From positions 62,001 through 126,000 of the forward strand of contig JADBKQ010000008.1 of assembly GCA_014896305.1 (NCBI GenBank): a stretch of DNA of 64,000 nt, given 5' to 3'. Of the stretch, positions 9,099-17,320 are shown in pieces; positions within the stretch are counted from its first letter, which is position 1, and each line of letters opens with the position of its first letter. The notes beneath the pieces are model-generated. The model saw nothing but the letters and a program-made list of their open reading frames with translations. It ran no database searches and was not told where the DNA came from. A program made the translations under genes and the position numbers. This DNA comes from Limnochordaceae bacterium. GTDB taxonomy: Bacteria; Bacillota; Limnochordia; Limnochordales; DUMU01.

Positions 9099-9821
9099 TT
9101 ACTGCACGACGACCGGGTCATACTCTCTCGCAATCGCCCACATGTGATTCCAGCTTCCGTTTTGCCCCACATGGACCAAAGAGACTGCAAATCCAAACCG
9201 GGCGCCCTTGGTTATCCCGGCCATTCCCGGGAACTTGTCCTTGGGGATGCGGGCCTCGATGACGTATCCGCCCGGCACCAGCTGGGCCGCTACGTCGATC
9301 GACCCGTTGTCATTGTACTCCGCCTTGCTGCCGGGGAACACATAATAGTACGCCTTGTCCTCACCGCCCACTTTGGGGGTCAGGTTGATCTGGTAGTCCT
9401 CGGCTCCGTAGTTGCCGTAGTCCCCCGGCTCGGCCGGTAACGTCTGGTCGCCCAGATTGAACCAGAGCTCGATGCAGGTGTTCTGGTAAATGCCGCCGCC
9501 CGTCGCGTCGCCCACCACATTGTCGTCCTTCATGACGCCGAGCACATAGACCGCCTGGTCATCGTACTTCACGTACACTTTCCCACTGGCCTCGTCATCG
9601 CTGGCGATGGCGCCCTCCACAGTACTAGTGCTGGGGCTCAACACAATGGCCGCTTCCGGTGGTAACTGATCCAGGTTCCAGTCCTGGGCGTTTCCATCAA
9701 TGGCGATCGGCCCTGTTGCCGGAGTGGCGATCCAGTTGGCAGCCGCCGCCACCCCGCCTACTCCCGCCACCAGTGCCACCGCCAGCCCCAACGACATCCA
9801 CTCCGCGATTCCTCTCTTCAT
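9099..9821 (-). CDS. Secreted CBM9-like domain protein
   Basis: A 240-residue exported protein made of a signal peptide (MKRGIAEW then hydrophobic LGLAVALVAGVGGVAAAA, likely cut near residue 28) and a single carbohydrate-binding family 9-like domain. Typical features are IDGNAQDWN near the start, the strand VYVKYDDQAVYVLGVMKD, CIELWFNLGD and the end GFAVSLVHVG. No catalytic domain is present, so it may bind sugars outside the cytoplasmic membrane. ATG at 9821 is chosen because a GGGG-rich site lies just upstream and the signal peptide starts there; the open frame extends to 10250 with unrelated sequence. It stands alone, between glnS and the divergent ABC operon. Confidence 0.8.
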   Translation of the reverse strand: MKRGIAEWMSLGLAVALVAGVGGVAAAANWIATPATGPIAIDGNAQDWNLDQLPPEAAIVLSPSTSTVEGAIASDDEASGKVYVKYDDQAVYVLGVMKDDNVVGDATGGGIYQNTCIELWFNLGDQTLPAEPGDYGNYGAEDYQINLTPKVGGEDKAYYYVFPGSKAEYNDNGSIDVAAQLVPGGYVIEARIPKDKFPGMAGITKGARFGFAVSLVHVGQNGSWNHMWAIAREYDPVVVQ

Positions 9822-9993
9822 CCTGATACCCCCCTTTTGGGTTCTCTCGTGCCCCAGCGGGGCTACGCCGCGGAATAGTTCTCCCCCTTCTTGAAACTTC
9901 CTGCCGGTTTTTTGCATTCTCTTGGTAGACAGCTTCCCCCAAGACGCGGTATGGTGCATTCGATCCGTTTGATTCGCCTGGGGCCCCATTGGG

Positions 9994-10022
9994 TACGTCA
10001 GCGCTACTATGGACGCTATAAT
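9994..10022 (+). promoter_or_regulatory. Candidate promoter of the ABC/DUF1854 operon
   Basis: A consensus TATAAT at 10017-10022 lies 77 bases before the GTG start of the ABC exporter. The hexamer 17 bases upstream (TACGTC, 9994-9999) is a poor -35. The remainder of the 278-base divergent gap shows no other feature I can support. Confidence 0.4.
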
Positions 10023-10099
10023 CGAGTACGCTGTCGACGGGGATCGCTGAAGACGCCCAGTAACCAATGTCCGGACTGCTTTAAGGAGGAACCCTGCCC

Positions 10100-12841
10100 G
10101 TGGGTATGACCTCGCTTCGTCCTCTTGGCACTCCTGGGGAGCACCAGTTAGGTCGGAGGGACGAACCTCCCCGAAGCAAGGGTCGTCCCACCTGTGTGGG
10201 CGACCCGCTCCCAGAGACTCTGCTGACTTTCCTGCAAAGCCATGAGCCATTGGTCAACGCTGCTTCGGCTCCGTTATCATCCGGCCCCCCACAGGCAATG
10301 CAGCTCACACTTCAGGGACCAGAGGCCGGCGTATGCGCCAACCCCACCTGGTACACCTTCTGCTCGGACATAGATCACACCGATCACTTCGCCCCCGCCT
10401 GGGTGGTGTGTACGCCTGTCCGCTTGTGGGTGGTTGAGCCCGAATCTGCCGCCTCTTCTTCTGACGGCCGTACTGGGCGCGGGCTGCAGCTGCCTCGCCC
10501 CAGCCGTCCGGCCGCGCCTGCTACAGCCTATAGAATCGTTCTGGAGATCCCACTCGCCCGGTTGCTCCGGCTGCAGGTACGTCACCTGTTTGGCAACGGC
10601 TATCTGGAAGCGGTCACGACAGACCAGACCATCGCCGTGGTCCGCTTCAGCCGCAGCCGGGCCGTGGCTGTCGAGGCCTGGTTGCATCAGCTGCCGGCCG
10701 AGTGGACCGCCGCCGCAGCCAAACCCCCTGCCGGGGTTGCGAATCCCGCAGGTCAGGCACGGCTGCCTGCTGCCGCCGTCGTGTCCTCAGGCCCCAGACA
10801 CCATCACAGCCGGAACCGTGCGCCGGCAGCCCCCGCGAGCAACCCCGACCGCTGCCCCAAGTGCGGTCGTCCGCTGCCGCCCTGGTCGGACCAGTGTCCC
10901 TACTGTATCAACCGCCGGCAAGTGCTGGGACGTCTGCTGGCCTACGTACGCCCTTACTGGCCGCAGGCTCTCCTGATGTCGGCGCTCCTGCTGGTGATCA
11001 CGGCACTCCAGTTGGTTCCTACCTATCTAACGAAGCTACTGGTGGACCAGGTTTTCCCCCAGCGTAACGTAGCCTTACTGATTAAGGTCGTCGGTGCCAT
11101 GTTGGCCATCCACCTGGTGCAGTCTGCGCTCGGTGGCACTCGCGGCTACCTCACGGCCTGGTTGGGGCAGCGCATCGTTCACGACCTGCGGGTCCAGATC
11201 TACCAGCACCTGCAGCGCCTGCCGCTCACCTTCTACGACCGGCGTCACACCGGCGCCATCATGAGCCGGGTCACCGGAGACACGCCCAACATTCAGAACT
11301 TCCTGGTAAACTCTGTACCGCAGATTCTGGTCTGGCTGACGACTTTGATCGGGATCGGACTCATTCTGTTTACCCTCGACCCTGTGCTTGCGGCCCTGAC
11401 CCTGCTACCCGCCCCCCTTGTCGCCATCGCGACCCGCCGTTTCTCCCGCCGGGTACGCCGCGTGTATCAGCGGGCGTGGCGACGCAACAGCGACCTGAAC
11501 GCGGTCCTGACCGACACAATCCCGGGCATTGCCGTCGTCAAGACGTTCACCCGGGAAGAGTACGAGGCAGAGCGGTTTGCAGCCAAGAGCAGCGACCTCT
11601 TTCACCAGTATCTGCGGGCGGCCCGCCTGGAGAACGTGTTCGGACCGTCGATGGGCTTTCTTCTGTCCTTGGGTAGCATCGCCATCTGGTCGTATGGAGG
11701 ATTGGGGGTCATTCGTGGGGGTGGCCTTACCCTTGGGGATTTGATGGTCTTCGTCGGGTACATGTGGCAGTTCTACGGGCCGGTGCAGGCCCTCGCTTCC
11801 GTGTCGGCCATGTTCCAGCAGGCGGCCACCGCCGCCGAGCGGGTCTTCGAGATCCTGGATACTCCGGCCGAGCGGTTGCTCGAGGAGGCCGGCGCCAGGG
11901 TGTCTCCCCAGGCGGCAGCGGACCGTCCTGTACCCCCAGCCACGGATGCTGCTCTGCTGCCCGTGCCCGCCACGGCGACCATCCCTTCCGGCCCGTCGAA
12001 GCCGGCGTCTGCGACGACAACGAACAGGTCGCTACCAGCAGTCCCCGTCTCCTCTGGCTCTCCGGCCGCCAGCCATGACGGCCGTCTGTATGGCGGAACC
12101 GTGCGGGGCGAGATCGAGTTTCGTCATGTCTCCTTCTCGTATGAGGGAGACGAGTATGCGCTTCGTGACATCAACCTTCGGATTCACGCAGGAGAGATGG
12201 TCGGGCTCGTGGGCAGCAGCGGTTCAGGAAAAACGACGCTGGTGAACCTGATTCCCCGCTTCTACGAGCCCACGGCGGGCGAAATCCTGATCGACGGCGT
12301 GCCTCTGCGCCAATGGGATCTGCCCACACTCCGGCGTCAGATCGGCATCGTCTTGCAGGAGCCGTTCCTTTTCCACGGTACCATCGGCGAGAACATTGCC
12401 TACGGAAACCCTGACGCGACACCCCTGGACGTGATCCGAGCCGCGCAGGCAGCCAACGCCCATGAGTTCATCATGGACCTGCCCGATGGCTATGACAGCG
12501 TCATCGGCGAACGGGGCGTAGGTCTGTCCGGCGGGCAAAGGCAGCGAATCTCCATTGCCCGGGCGATCCTCAAGAATCCCCGTATCCTCATCCTGGACGA
12601 GGCCACCTCGGCGGTGGATACCGAGACCGAAAAGCTCATCCAGGAGGCGTTGGCCCGCTTGATCAGCAACCGCACCACCCTGGCCATCGCCCACCGCCTC
12701 TCCACCTTGCGCAATGCCGACCGCATCGTGGTGGTGGATAACGGCACACTGGTGGAAAGCGGCACCCCCGAACAGCTTCTGGAAAGCGGCGGGCAGTTTG
12801 CATACCTCTGGCATTTGCAGACCGAACTGAGCCGGGCCTGA
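10100..12841 (+). CDS. ABC exporter with N-terminal module and zinc ribbon
   Basis: A fused membrane/ATPase ABC exporter of 913 residues, about 300 longer than ordinary half-transporters. Residues 1-200 form a soluble module whose part around 144-198 looks PH-like; a Pro/Ala-rich linker follows, then a zinc ribbon with CPKC (252-255) and CPYC (266-269). The six-helix domain spans about 285-590. A second Pro/Ala/Ser-rich linker (about 595-660) precedes the ATPase, with Walker A GSSGSGKT (about 704), signature LSGGQRQR (about 808) and Walker B ILILDEAT (about 829). GTG at 10100 is preceded by AAGGAGGA at 9 bases. The DUF1854 gene follows after 36 bases, a pairing known for this transporter type. 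The substrate is unknown. Confidence 0.88.
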   Translation: MGMTSLRPLGTPGEHQLGRRDEPPRSKGRPTCVGDPLPETLLTFLQSHEPLVNAASAPLSSGPPQAMQLTLQGPEAGVCANPTWYTFCSDIDHTDHFAPAWVVCTPVRLWVVEPESAASSSDGRTGRGLQLPRPSRPAAPATAYRIVLEIPLARLLRLQVRHLFGNGYLEAVTTDQTIAVVRFSRSRAVAVEAWLHQLPAEWTAAAAKPPAGVANPAGQARLPAAAVVSSGPRHHHSRNRAPAAPASNPDRCPKCGRPLPPWSDQCPYCINRRQVLGRLLAYVRPYWPQALLMSALLLVITALQLVPTYLTKLLVDQVFPQRNVALLIKVVGAMLAIHLVQSALGGTRGYLTAWLGQRIVHDLRVQIYQHLQRLPLTFYDRRHTGAIMSRVTGDTPNIQNFLVNSVPQILVWLTTLIGIGLILFTLDPVLAALTLLPAPLVAIATRRFSRRVRRVYQRAWRRNSDLNAVLTDTIPGIAVVKTFTREEYEAERFAAKSSDLFHQYLRAARLENVFGPSMGFLLSLGSIAIWSYGGLGVIRGGGLTLGDLMVFVGYMWQFYGPVQALASVSAMFQQAATAAERVFEILDTPAERLLEEAGARVSPQAAADRPVPPATDAALLPVPATATIPSGPSKPASATTTNRSLPAVPVSSGSPAASHDGRLYGGTVRGEIEFRHVSFSYEGDEYALRDINLRIHAGEMVGLVGSSGSGKTTLVNLIPRFYEPTAGEILIDGVPLRQWDLPTLRRQIGIVLQEPFLFHGTIGENIAYGNPDATPLDVIRAAQAANAHEFIMDLPDGYDSVIGERGVGLSGGQRQRISIARAILKNPRILILDEATSAVDTETEKLIQEALARLISNRTTLAIAHRLSTLRNADRIVVVDNGTLVESGTPEQLLESGGQFAYLWHLQTELSRA

Positions 12842-12877
12842 CCGATCCGGCCTGTCCGAGGAGAAGGAGGGGTCCTG

Positions 12878-13423
12878 GTGTGCACAGCCATCGCTACCGT
12901 CACGCGTGAACCCTCAGCGGCTGCCGCTCCGGGTGGTGTGTCGACCGTGCCGGTCTGGAGCGGGGAGCAAATCCGGTTGCAGCGGTGCGGGCAGCGCCTG
13001 CTGGCCATTCCCCACGGCCAACCGCCCCTGCACGTGGACCGGGCCGTCTGCCCGTTTCCGTACACCGCTCCCCAAGACATCATTGTCTTCATGGACGATG
13101 AGGGTACGGAGTTGGGCTGGCTGGTGGAGCTGGACCGTCTGGATGTCGAAAGCCGGCAGGCGCTGGAAGCAGTCCTTCAACAAGAGTATCTGATGCCGCG
13201 CATCGAGCGAATCCTTACTGCCAAAGAAGAGTTCGACATCATCACCTGGCAGGTAGTGACCGACCGGGGTACGCGGACCATCGAAATCCGGGGCCGCCGC
13301 AACATTCGCTGGATCGGCCCCGGCCGGGTACTGGTCAAGGACGCGGACGGCAATCGATATGAGATCCCCAACGTTGAGCAGCTCGACCCACAGAGCCGGG
13401 ACATCGTCGACGCGGAGCTTTGA
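12878..13423 (+). CDS. DUF1854 domain protein
   Basis: A small soluble protein of 181 residues. The conserved features are the early VDRAVCPFPYTAPQDIIVF, the segment GWLVELDRLD, LEAVLQQEYLMPRIERIL and the end GRVLVKDADGNRYEIPNVEQLD, which match the DUF1854 family as I know it. GTG at 12878 has AAGGAGG 7 bases upstream. It is the second gene of a likely operon, 36 bases after the ABC exporter and 26 before the putative glycosidase. DUF1854 genes are recurrent partners of zinc-ribbon ABC exporters, so a regulatory or accessory role for the transporter is inferred; no biochemical function is established that I can name. Confidence 0.75.
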   Translation: MCTAIATVTREPSAAAAPGGVSTVPVWSGEQIRLQRCGQRLLAIPHGQPPLHVDRAVCPFPYTAPQDIIVFMDDEGTELGWLVELDRLDVESRQALEAVLQQEYLMPRIERILTAKEEFDIITWQVVTDRGTRTIEIRGRRNIRWIGPGRVLVKDADGNRYEIPNVEQLDPQSRDIVDAEL

Positions 13424-13449
13424 CAAATCGTGGAAGCGGAGGGCGTTGA

Positions 13450-16203
13450 ATGGACAAGAACCAGGCAAACCGGTATGTGATTCGCAATCCCTGGGTGTAC
13501 TTTCGATTGGGGACGCACGGGGAACTGTTGGCCGCTGGCCGCTGGGTGAGGCCGGCCGGGATGGGTGAAATGCCCCCTTCGTACCAGCTGGCCGGTGGCA
13601 TAAATGACGCCCAAGACGGTGCAGGAGCTGCAGGGGCTGGCACCCTGGCGGCTGACGCGCCCCAGCACCGGACCGGCCCCTGGCAGCTGACCCTGGCACA
13701 GCCCGACTGTGTGATCGACCCCACCTCCCCCGGCGTCGAGCTGATCGGTATACGGAAGGATTCGTCGGCCGGTGCCGGGCAGGAGGGATGGGTGGTCGAA
13801 CACCGCGTTCATCTGGGTGAAGCGACAAACGGCGCCGACCATGGTGAACTGCGGATTACCTGGTCCGTCCGTCTACCGGCCACAGCCGATGAGGAGACCT
13901 TGTGGCGAGTGAAGGTGGAGAATGAGGCCGAAAAGGCGATGGTGGCTGCCGTCGCCTTCCCTTTCGTACCGCGGGTGCGCGTTCGCCCGGCCCAAGTGGT
14001 GGGGGTCGGGGTCACCCACGAGACGCTCGTTTACCCGTACTTCGCCGGTCTGCGTTTCGACGACCCGGTCCGCTCGTTGACCCAACCCTTCCAAGGCCCA
14101 GCGGGCCTCGGGGTAGTCCAGGCCCGACGTCTACCTGACAGCCGCTCCCAGTACCGGCTGGAGCAGACCTACTGCGGGCAGCTGTCCATGCCCTGGATGG
14201 ACTACTCCGTCCAGCTATCCGACGGAAGGGCGCTGGGACTCTCGCTCGCCAGTTATGACCCGGATCAGCTGTTGACGTCGCTGCGGGTAGACGTGGTCGT
14301 GCCAGATGCTGACGAAGGTCATCACAACCGCGTCGCCCCAGCCACAAACCCAGCCACAAGGTCAGGACCCGATTGGCAACAGGCCGATTTTGACCTGGCC
14401 ATCGTCCGGGCGTTCGCCGTATCCCCCGGGCAGCGTTGGCAGAGTCCACCCTCTAGCGTCGGCCTGCACCTGGGGGACTGGCACTGGTCAGCCGACCGTT
14501 ATCGTCGCTACGCCCGCCCCCGCCTGGGAGTCCGGCGCCCGCGTCCGGCCTGGCTGGAGCATTCCGACAGCCTGATGGCCCACTATGATTTCAAGTGGCA
14601 GGATGGCACACACGTCCATACGTTTGCCGACCTCGTACCCCTGTACCAGCGGGCTCAGACGGATGGAGTCAACCATCTTTTTGTCGCTGGCTGGAGCAGC
14701 GGGGGATTCGACCATTTGTACCCGGAGTATTACCCCGACCTCGAGCTGGGCACCGTAATGGACTTCGTGGACGGGGTGCGCACGATCCGGCAAGCCGGCG
14801 GCCAGGTCACCTTCTACACGAACGCGGCCCTGTTCGGCACCGACTCCCAGTACCACCCCACGCTGGGGCAAGCGTGGGCCGTCCGCCAGGCAGATGGTTC
14901 ACCCGTCCAACTTCACTTCTTTCAAAAGGATTTCACGGTCAACTGCCGGGGCGCCGCCGGCTACCAGCGGCAGATCGTGGACACGGTCTGCTGGTTGGTG
15001 GGCGAAGCGCAAGCCTCCGGGGTTTACCTCGACTGTTTTGCCGCTATCGGACCGTACCCCTGCTATGCCCCGGAACACCACCATGCCCACCCGCTGACGT
15101 GGAACGTGGACGCCCAACGGCTGCTGGCCCAGCTGGACCGGCGTCTGGCCGAGCGCGGGCTGGAGCCTTTCCTCATGATCGAAGGCTGCGGGGACCTGTA
15201 CGCCCCCTATCTGACCGCCGGGCTCGTGCACGGCTGGTACTACGCTCATGCCTACCCGGAGGCCTATCGCTATACGTTTCCCGAATACCTCGGGGTGGAC
15301 ATGGTCTACCCCTCTCAGGGACAGCGCTTCCGCCCTGCCGGCATCTCCGCCCTGGCCTACGACCAGTTGCACCGGACGTTCATCCTCGGCCATTACTTCT
15401 GGTTCTATGACCAGGAGGATGAACGCTTCTGCAACTTCCGTACCGACCCCGCCATGTGGGCCTACGTCCGGCAGGTGCTGGCTTTGCGAGCTGCCGTGCG
15501 CCCGTTCCTGCAGCAAGGAGAATTCCTGGACGATCTGGGAGTCCACATTCGGGTCGACAGCCCCTCGACCGCCTCTGCCCGCCCCTTGCACCAGCCGAAC
15601 TCCCACGTCCACTCCGCTGCCCCGCCCCCACCGGTTGCGCCTGCGGACCCCCCATCCTCTCCTGAACCGGCAGCGAAGGCCGGCTGGCGTCCCTACCTCG
15701 GTGAACCGGTGGTTGCGAAGCGCTTCCGCCTGGCGCATCCCCTGCCGCCCACTGCCTTCGAGACGCCCCTACCAGCCGGTGCAACCTGTGGTGAACTGCT
15801 GGCGGTCTGGGTGAGGGGAGACGAGGGAGAACCGCCCCACTCGCCCCAACAATGCGAAGCCGCCGCCCGCTGGGCAGCCGACCCTGCCCACACCGTCGAG
15901 CTATGGGTCGAGGTCGACCCGGGCCAGTACGAAGTGTGGGTACAAACCCTGACGCAGACCCAGGAGAGCGGCAGCACCCGCTCTACCCAGGGGTCAGCCC
16001 AGCGCTGGCATCCTTGGCCAGCGGAGGTCAAGCTCATGACCTCCGCCTCGGCGTCTTCCCCGGAGATCTCAGCTCGCCTGGCAACGGCGCCGTCAGCGCC
16101 CCGGCTTGTCGCTGCAGAAGATGGAACGGGTCGGCGTCAGCTGCTACGTTTGCCCGTGCCCGCCTCCCCCCTGTCGGTCATCTTGCTATTGCGACGCGAG
16201 TGA
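13450..16203 (+). CDS. Putative glycosidase, DUF6259-like
   Basis: A 917-residue protein with an N-terminal beta-sandwich-like half and a central TIM-barrel-like domain (about residues 375-690). Features resembling the DUF6259 family are HLYPEYYPDLELGT, GGQVTFYTNAALFG, SGVYLDCFAA (Asp about 527) and LMIEGCGD (Glu about 578); these acidic residues are candidate catalysts by analogy with alpha-galactosidase-like barrels. Residues about 715-800 form a Pro/Ala-rich linker before a C-terminal beta domain. No signal peptide is seen, so it should be cytoplasmic. ATG at 13450 has CGGAGGG 6 bases upstream. Third gene after the ABC exporter and DUF1854. The substrate and even hydrolase activity are inferred. 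Confidence 0.65.
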   Translation: MDKNQANRYVIRNPWVYFRLGTHGELLAAGRWVRPAGMGEMPPSYQLAGGINDAQDGAGAAGAGTLAADAPQHRTGPWQLTLAQPDCVIDPTSPGVELIGIRKDSSAGAGQEGWVVEHRVHLGEATNGADHGELRITWSVRLPATADEETLWRVKVENEAEKAMVAAVAFPFVPRVRVRPAQVVGVGVTHETLVYPYFAGLRFDDPVRSLTQPFQGPAGLGVVQARRLPDSRSQYRLEQTYCGQLSMPWMDYSVQLSDGRALGLSLASYDPDQLLTSLRVDVVVPDADEGHHNRVAPATNPATRSGPDWQQADFDLAIVRAFAVSPGQRWQSPPSSVGLHLGDWHWSADRYRRYARPRLGVRRPRPAWLEHSDSLMAHYDFKWQDGTHVHTFADLVPLYQRAQTDGVNHLFVAGWSSGGFDHLYPEYYPDLELGTVMDFVDGVRTIRQAGGQVTFYTNAALFGTDSQYHPTLGQAWAVRQADGSPVQLHFFQKDFTVNCRGAAGYQRQIVDTVCWLVGEAQASGVYLDCFAAIGPYPCYAPEHHHAHPLTWNVDAQRLLAQLDRRLAERGLEPFLMIEGCGDLYAPYLTAGLVHGWYYAHAYPEAYRYTFPEYLGVDMVYPSQGQRFRPAGISALAYDQLHRTFILGHYFWFYDQEDERFCNFRTDPAMWAYVRQVLALRAAVRPFLQQGEFLDDLGVHIRVDSPSTASARPLHQPNSHVHSAAPPPPVAPADPPSSPEPAAKAGWRPYLGEPVVAKRFRLAHPLPPTAFETPLPAGATCGELLAVWVRGDEGEPPHSPQQCEAAARWAADPAHTVELWVEVDPGQYEVWVQTLTQTQESGSTRSTQGSAQRWHPWPAEVKLMTSASASSPEISARLATAPSAPRLVAAEDGTGRRQLLRLPVPASPLSVILLLRRE

Positions 16204-16419
16204 TTCCGCTGGCTGGCGATACCGGCGGCCAAGCCGTTATCTGCCGTCCCCCGCCGTTGGTCGCCGGGCCGCTTGCCCTGGCGGGCGGAACCCGCTAGTA
16301 TGGGATGCGACTGGGCCGCCGCCCACCGCGACGTACTGGCATACGGGTGAACGGGTCACTGGAGGCAGTGCTGGCGCGGCGCAGACGCATCGCCGGTATG
16401 ATGGAAGGATGGTACCCTG

Positions 16420-17262
16420 GTGCGGGCTTTGCTGTTGTTCGATCTGGATGGGACGTTGGTACAAAGCAACGGAGCTGGCACGATCGCGATCGACCGGACC
16501 TTTTCTGAACTCTTTGGCATCACGGGCGCCGCCCACCGCGTGGACTGGCGTGGGAAGCCAGACACCCGAATCTTCCGCGAGATATTGGAGGCTTGTGGCC
16601 TGGAGCCCACTCCCGACCGCTTGGCAGCCGCCCGCCAGTCCTATCTGCACCACCTCAAGCAACTGGTGGGCGACCATCCCGGCTCGCTGCCGCCCGGTAT
16701 CCCGGCCGTGTTGGAGGCGGCCGCAGTCGACCCTCGTTTCCGGCTGGCCCTGGGCACCGGCAACCTGGAGGAAGGGTGCCGCGCCAAACTGGCCGTGCAC
16801 GACCTCAACCGGTTCTTCCCCGTAGGCGGTTTTGCCGAAGATGGTGAGGACCGGCGGGAACTGATCCGTGCCGCCTGGATCCGTTCAGCCCGGTATTACT
16901 GGCATCAGGATTCCCCCCGGGCCGGGGGGGAGGCACTCCGGTTCTTCGATCGGGTCATCGTTATCGGAGATACCCCCCTCGACATCGACGCCGCCGCGGC
17001 CAATGGTTTCTACTCGCTGGCCGTGGCCACCGGCAACCATACCCTCGCCCAGCTGGTCGCCTGCCGCCCTACCCTCGCCTTCCCAGACCTCGCCGACGTG
17101 CACTCCGTCCTTCAGGCGGTCGCCGCGCTCCCTGCCCACCCCTGGGCCGACCCTACCCGCGCGCAGCCGCTGCCGGCGCCGGCTGATCCGGCTACGGGCC
17201 TGGGCCTGTCCAGCCCGACCCCGCCAGCCACTCCCTCAGCTGGCCACACTCACTCCCAGTAA
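16420..17262 (+). CDS. HAD-family hydrolase (phosphoglycolate phosphatase-like)
   Basis: A predicted cytoplasmic phosphatase of 280 residues. Motif I is FDLDGTLV at the N-terminus; LALGTGN corresponds to motif II; VIVIGDTPLDIDAA is motif IV with its Asp pair. The cap region (about residues 20-90) is the helical type of phosphoglycolate phosphatase/beta-phosphoglucomutase relatives. GTG at 16420 with AAGGATGG upstream is the start. The last 45 residues are Pro/Ala/Ser-rich and probably disordered. The 216 bases before it contain no other gene I can support. Substrate unknown; sugar-phosphate clearance would suit the context. Confidence 0.8.
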   Translation: MRALLLFDLDGTLVQSNGAGTIAIDRTFSELFGITGAAHRVDWRGKPDTRIFREILEACGLEPTPDRLAAARQSYLHHLKQLVGDHPGSLPPGIPAVLEAAAVDPRFRLALGTGNLEEGCRAKLAVHDLNRFFPVGGFAEDGEDRRELIRAAWIRSARYYWHQDSPRAGGEALRFFDRVIVIGDTPLDIDAAAANGFYSLAVATGNHTLAQLVACRPTLAFPDLADVHSVLQAVAALPAHPWADPTRAQPLPAPADPATGLGLSSPTPPATPSAGHTHSQ

Positions 17263-17320
17263 CTTGCCGGCGTAGTAGCCGACCAACGCCGCCCCCATGG
17301 CTACCGCCGCCATCTCGATG

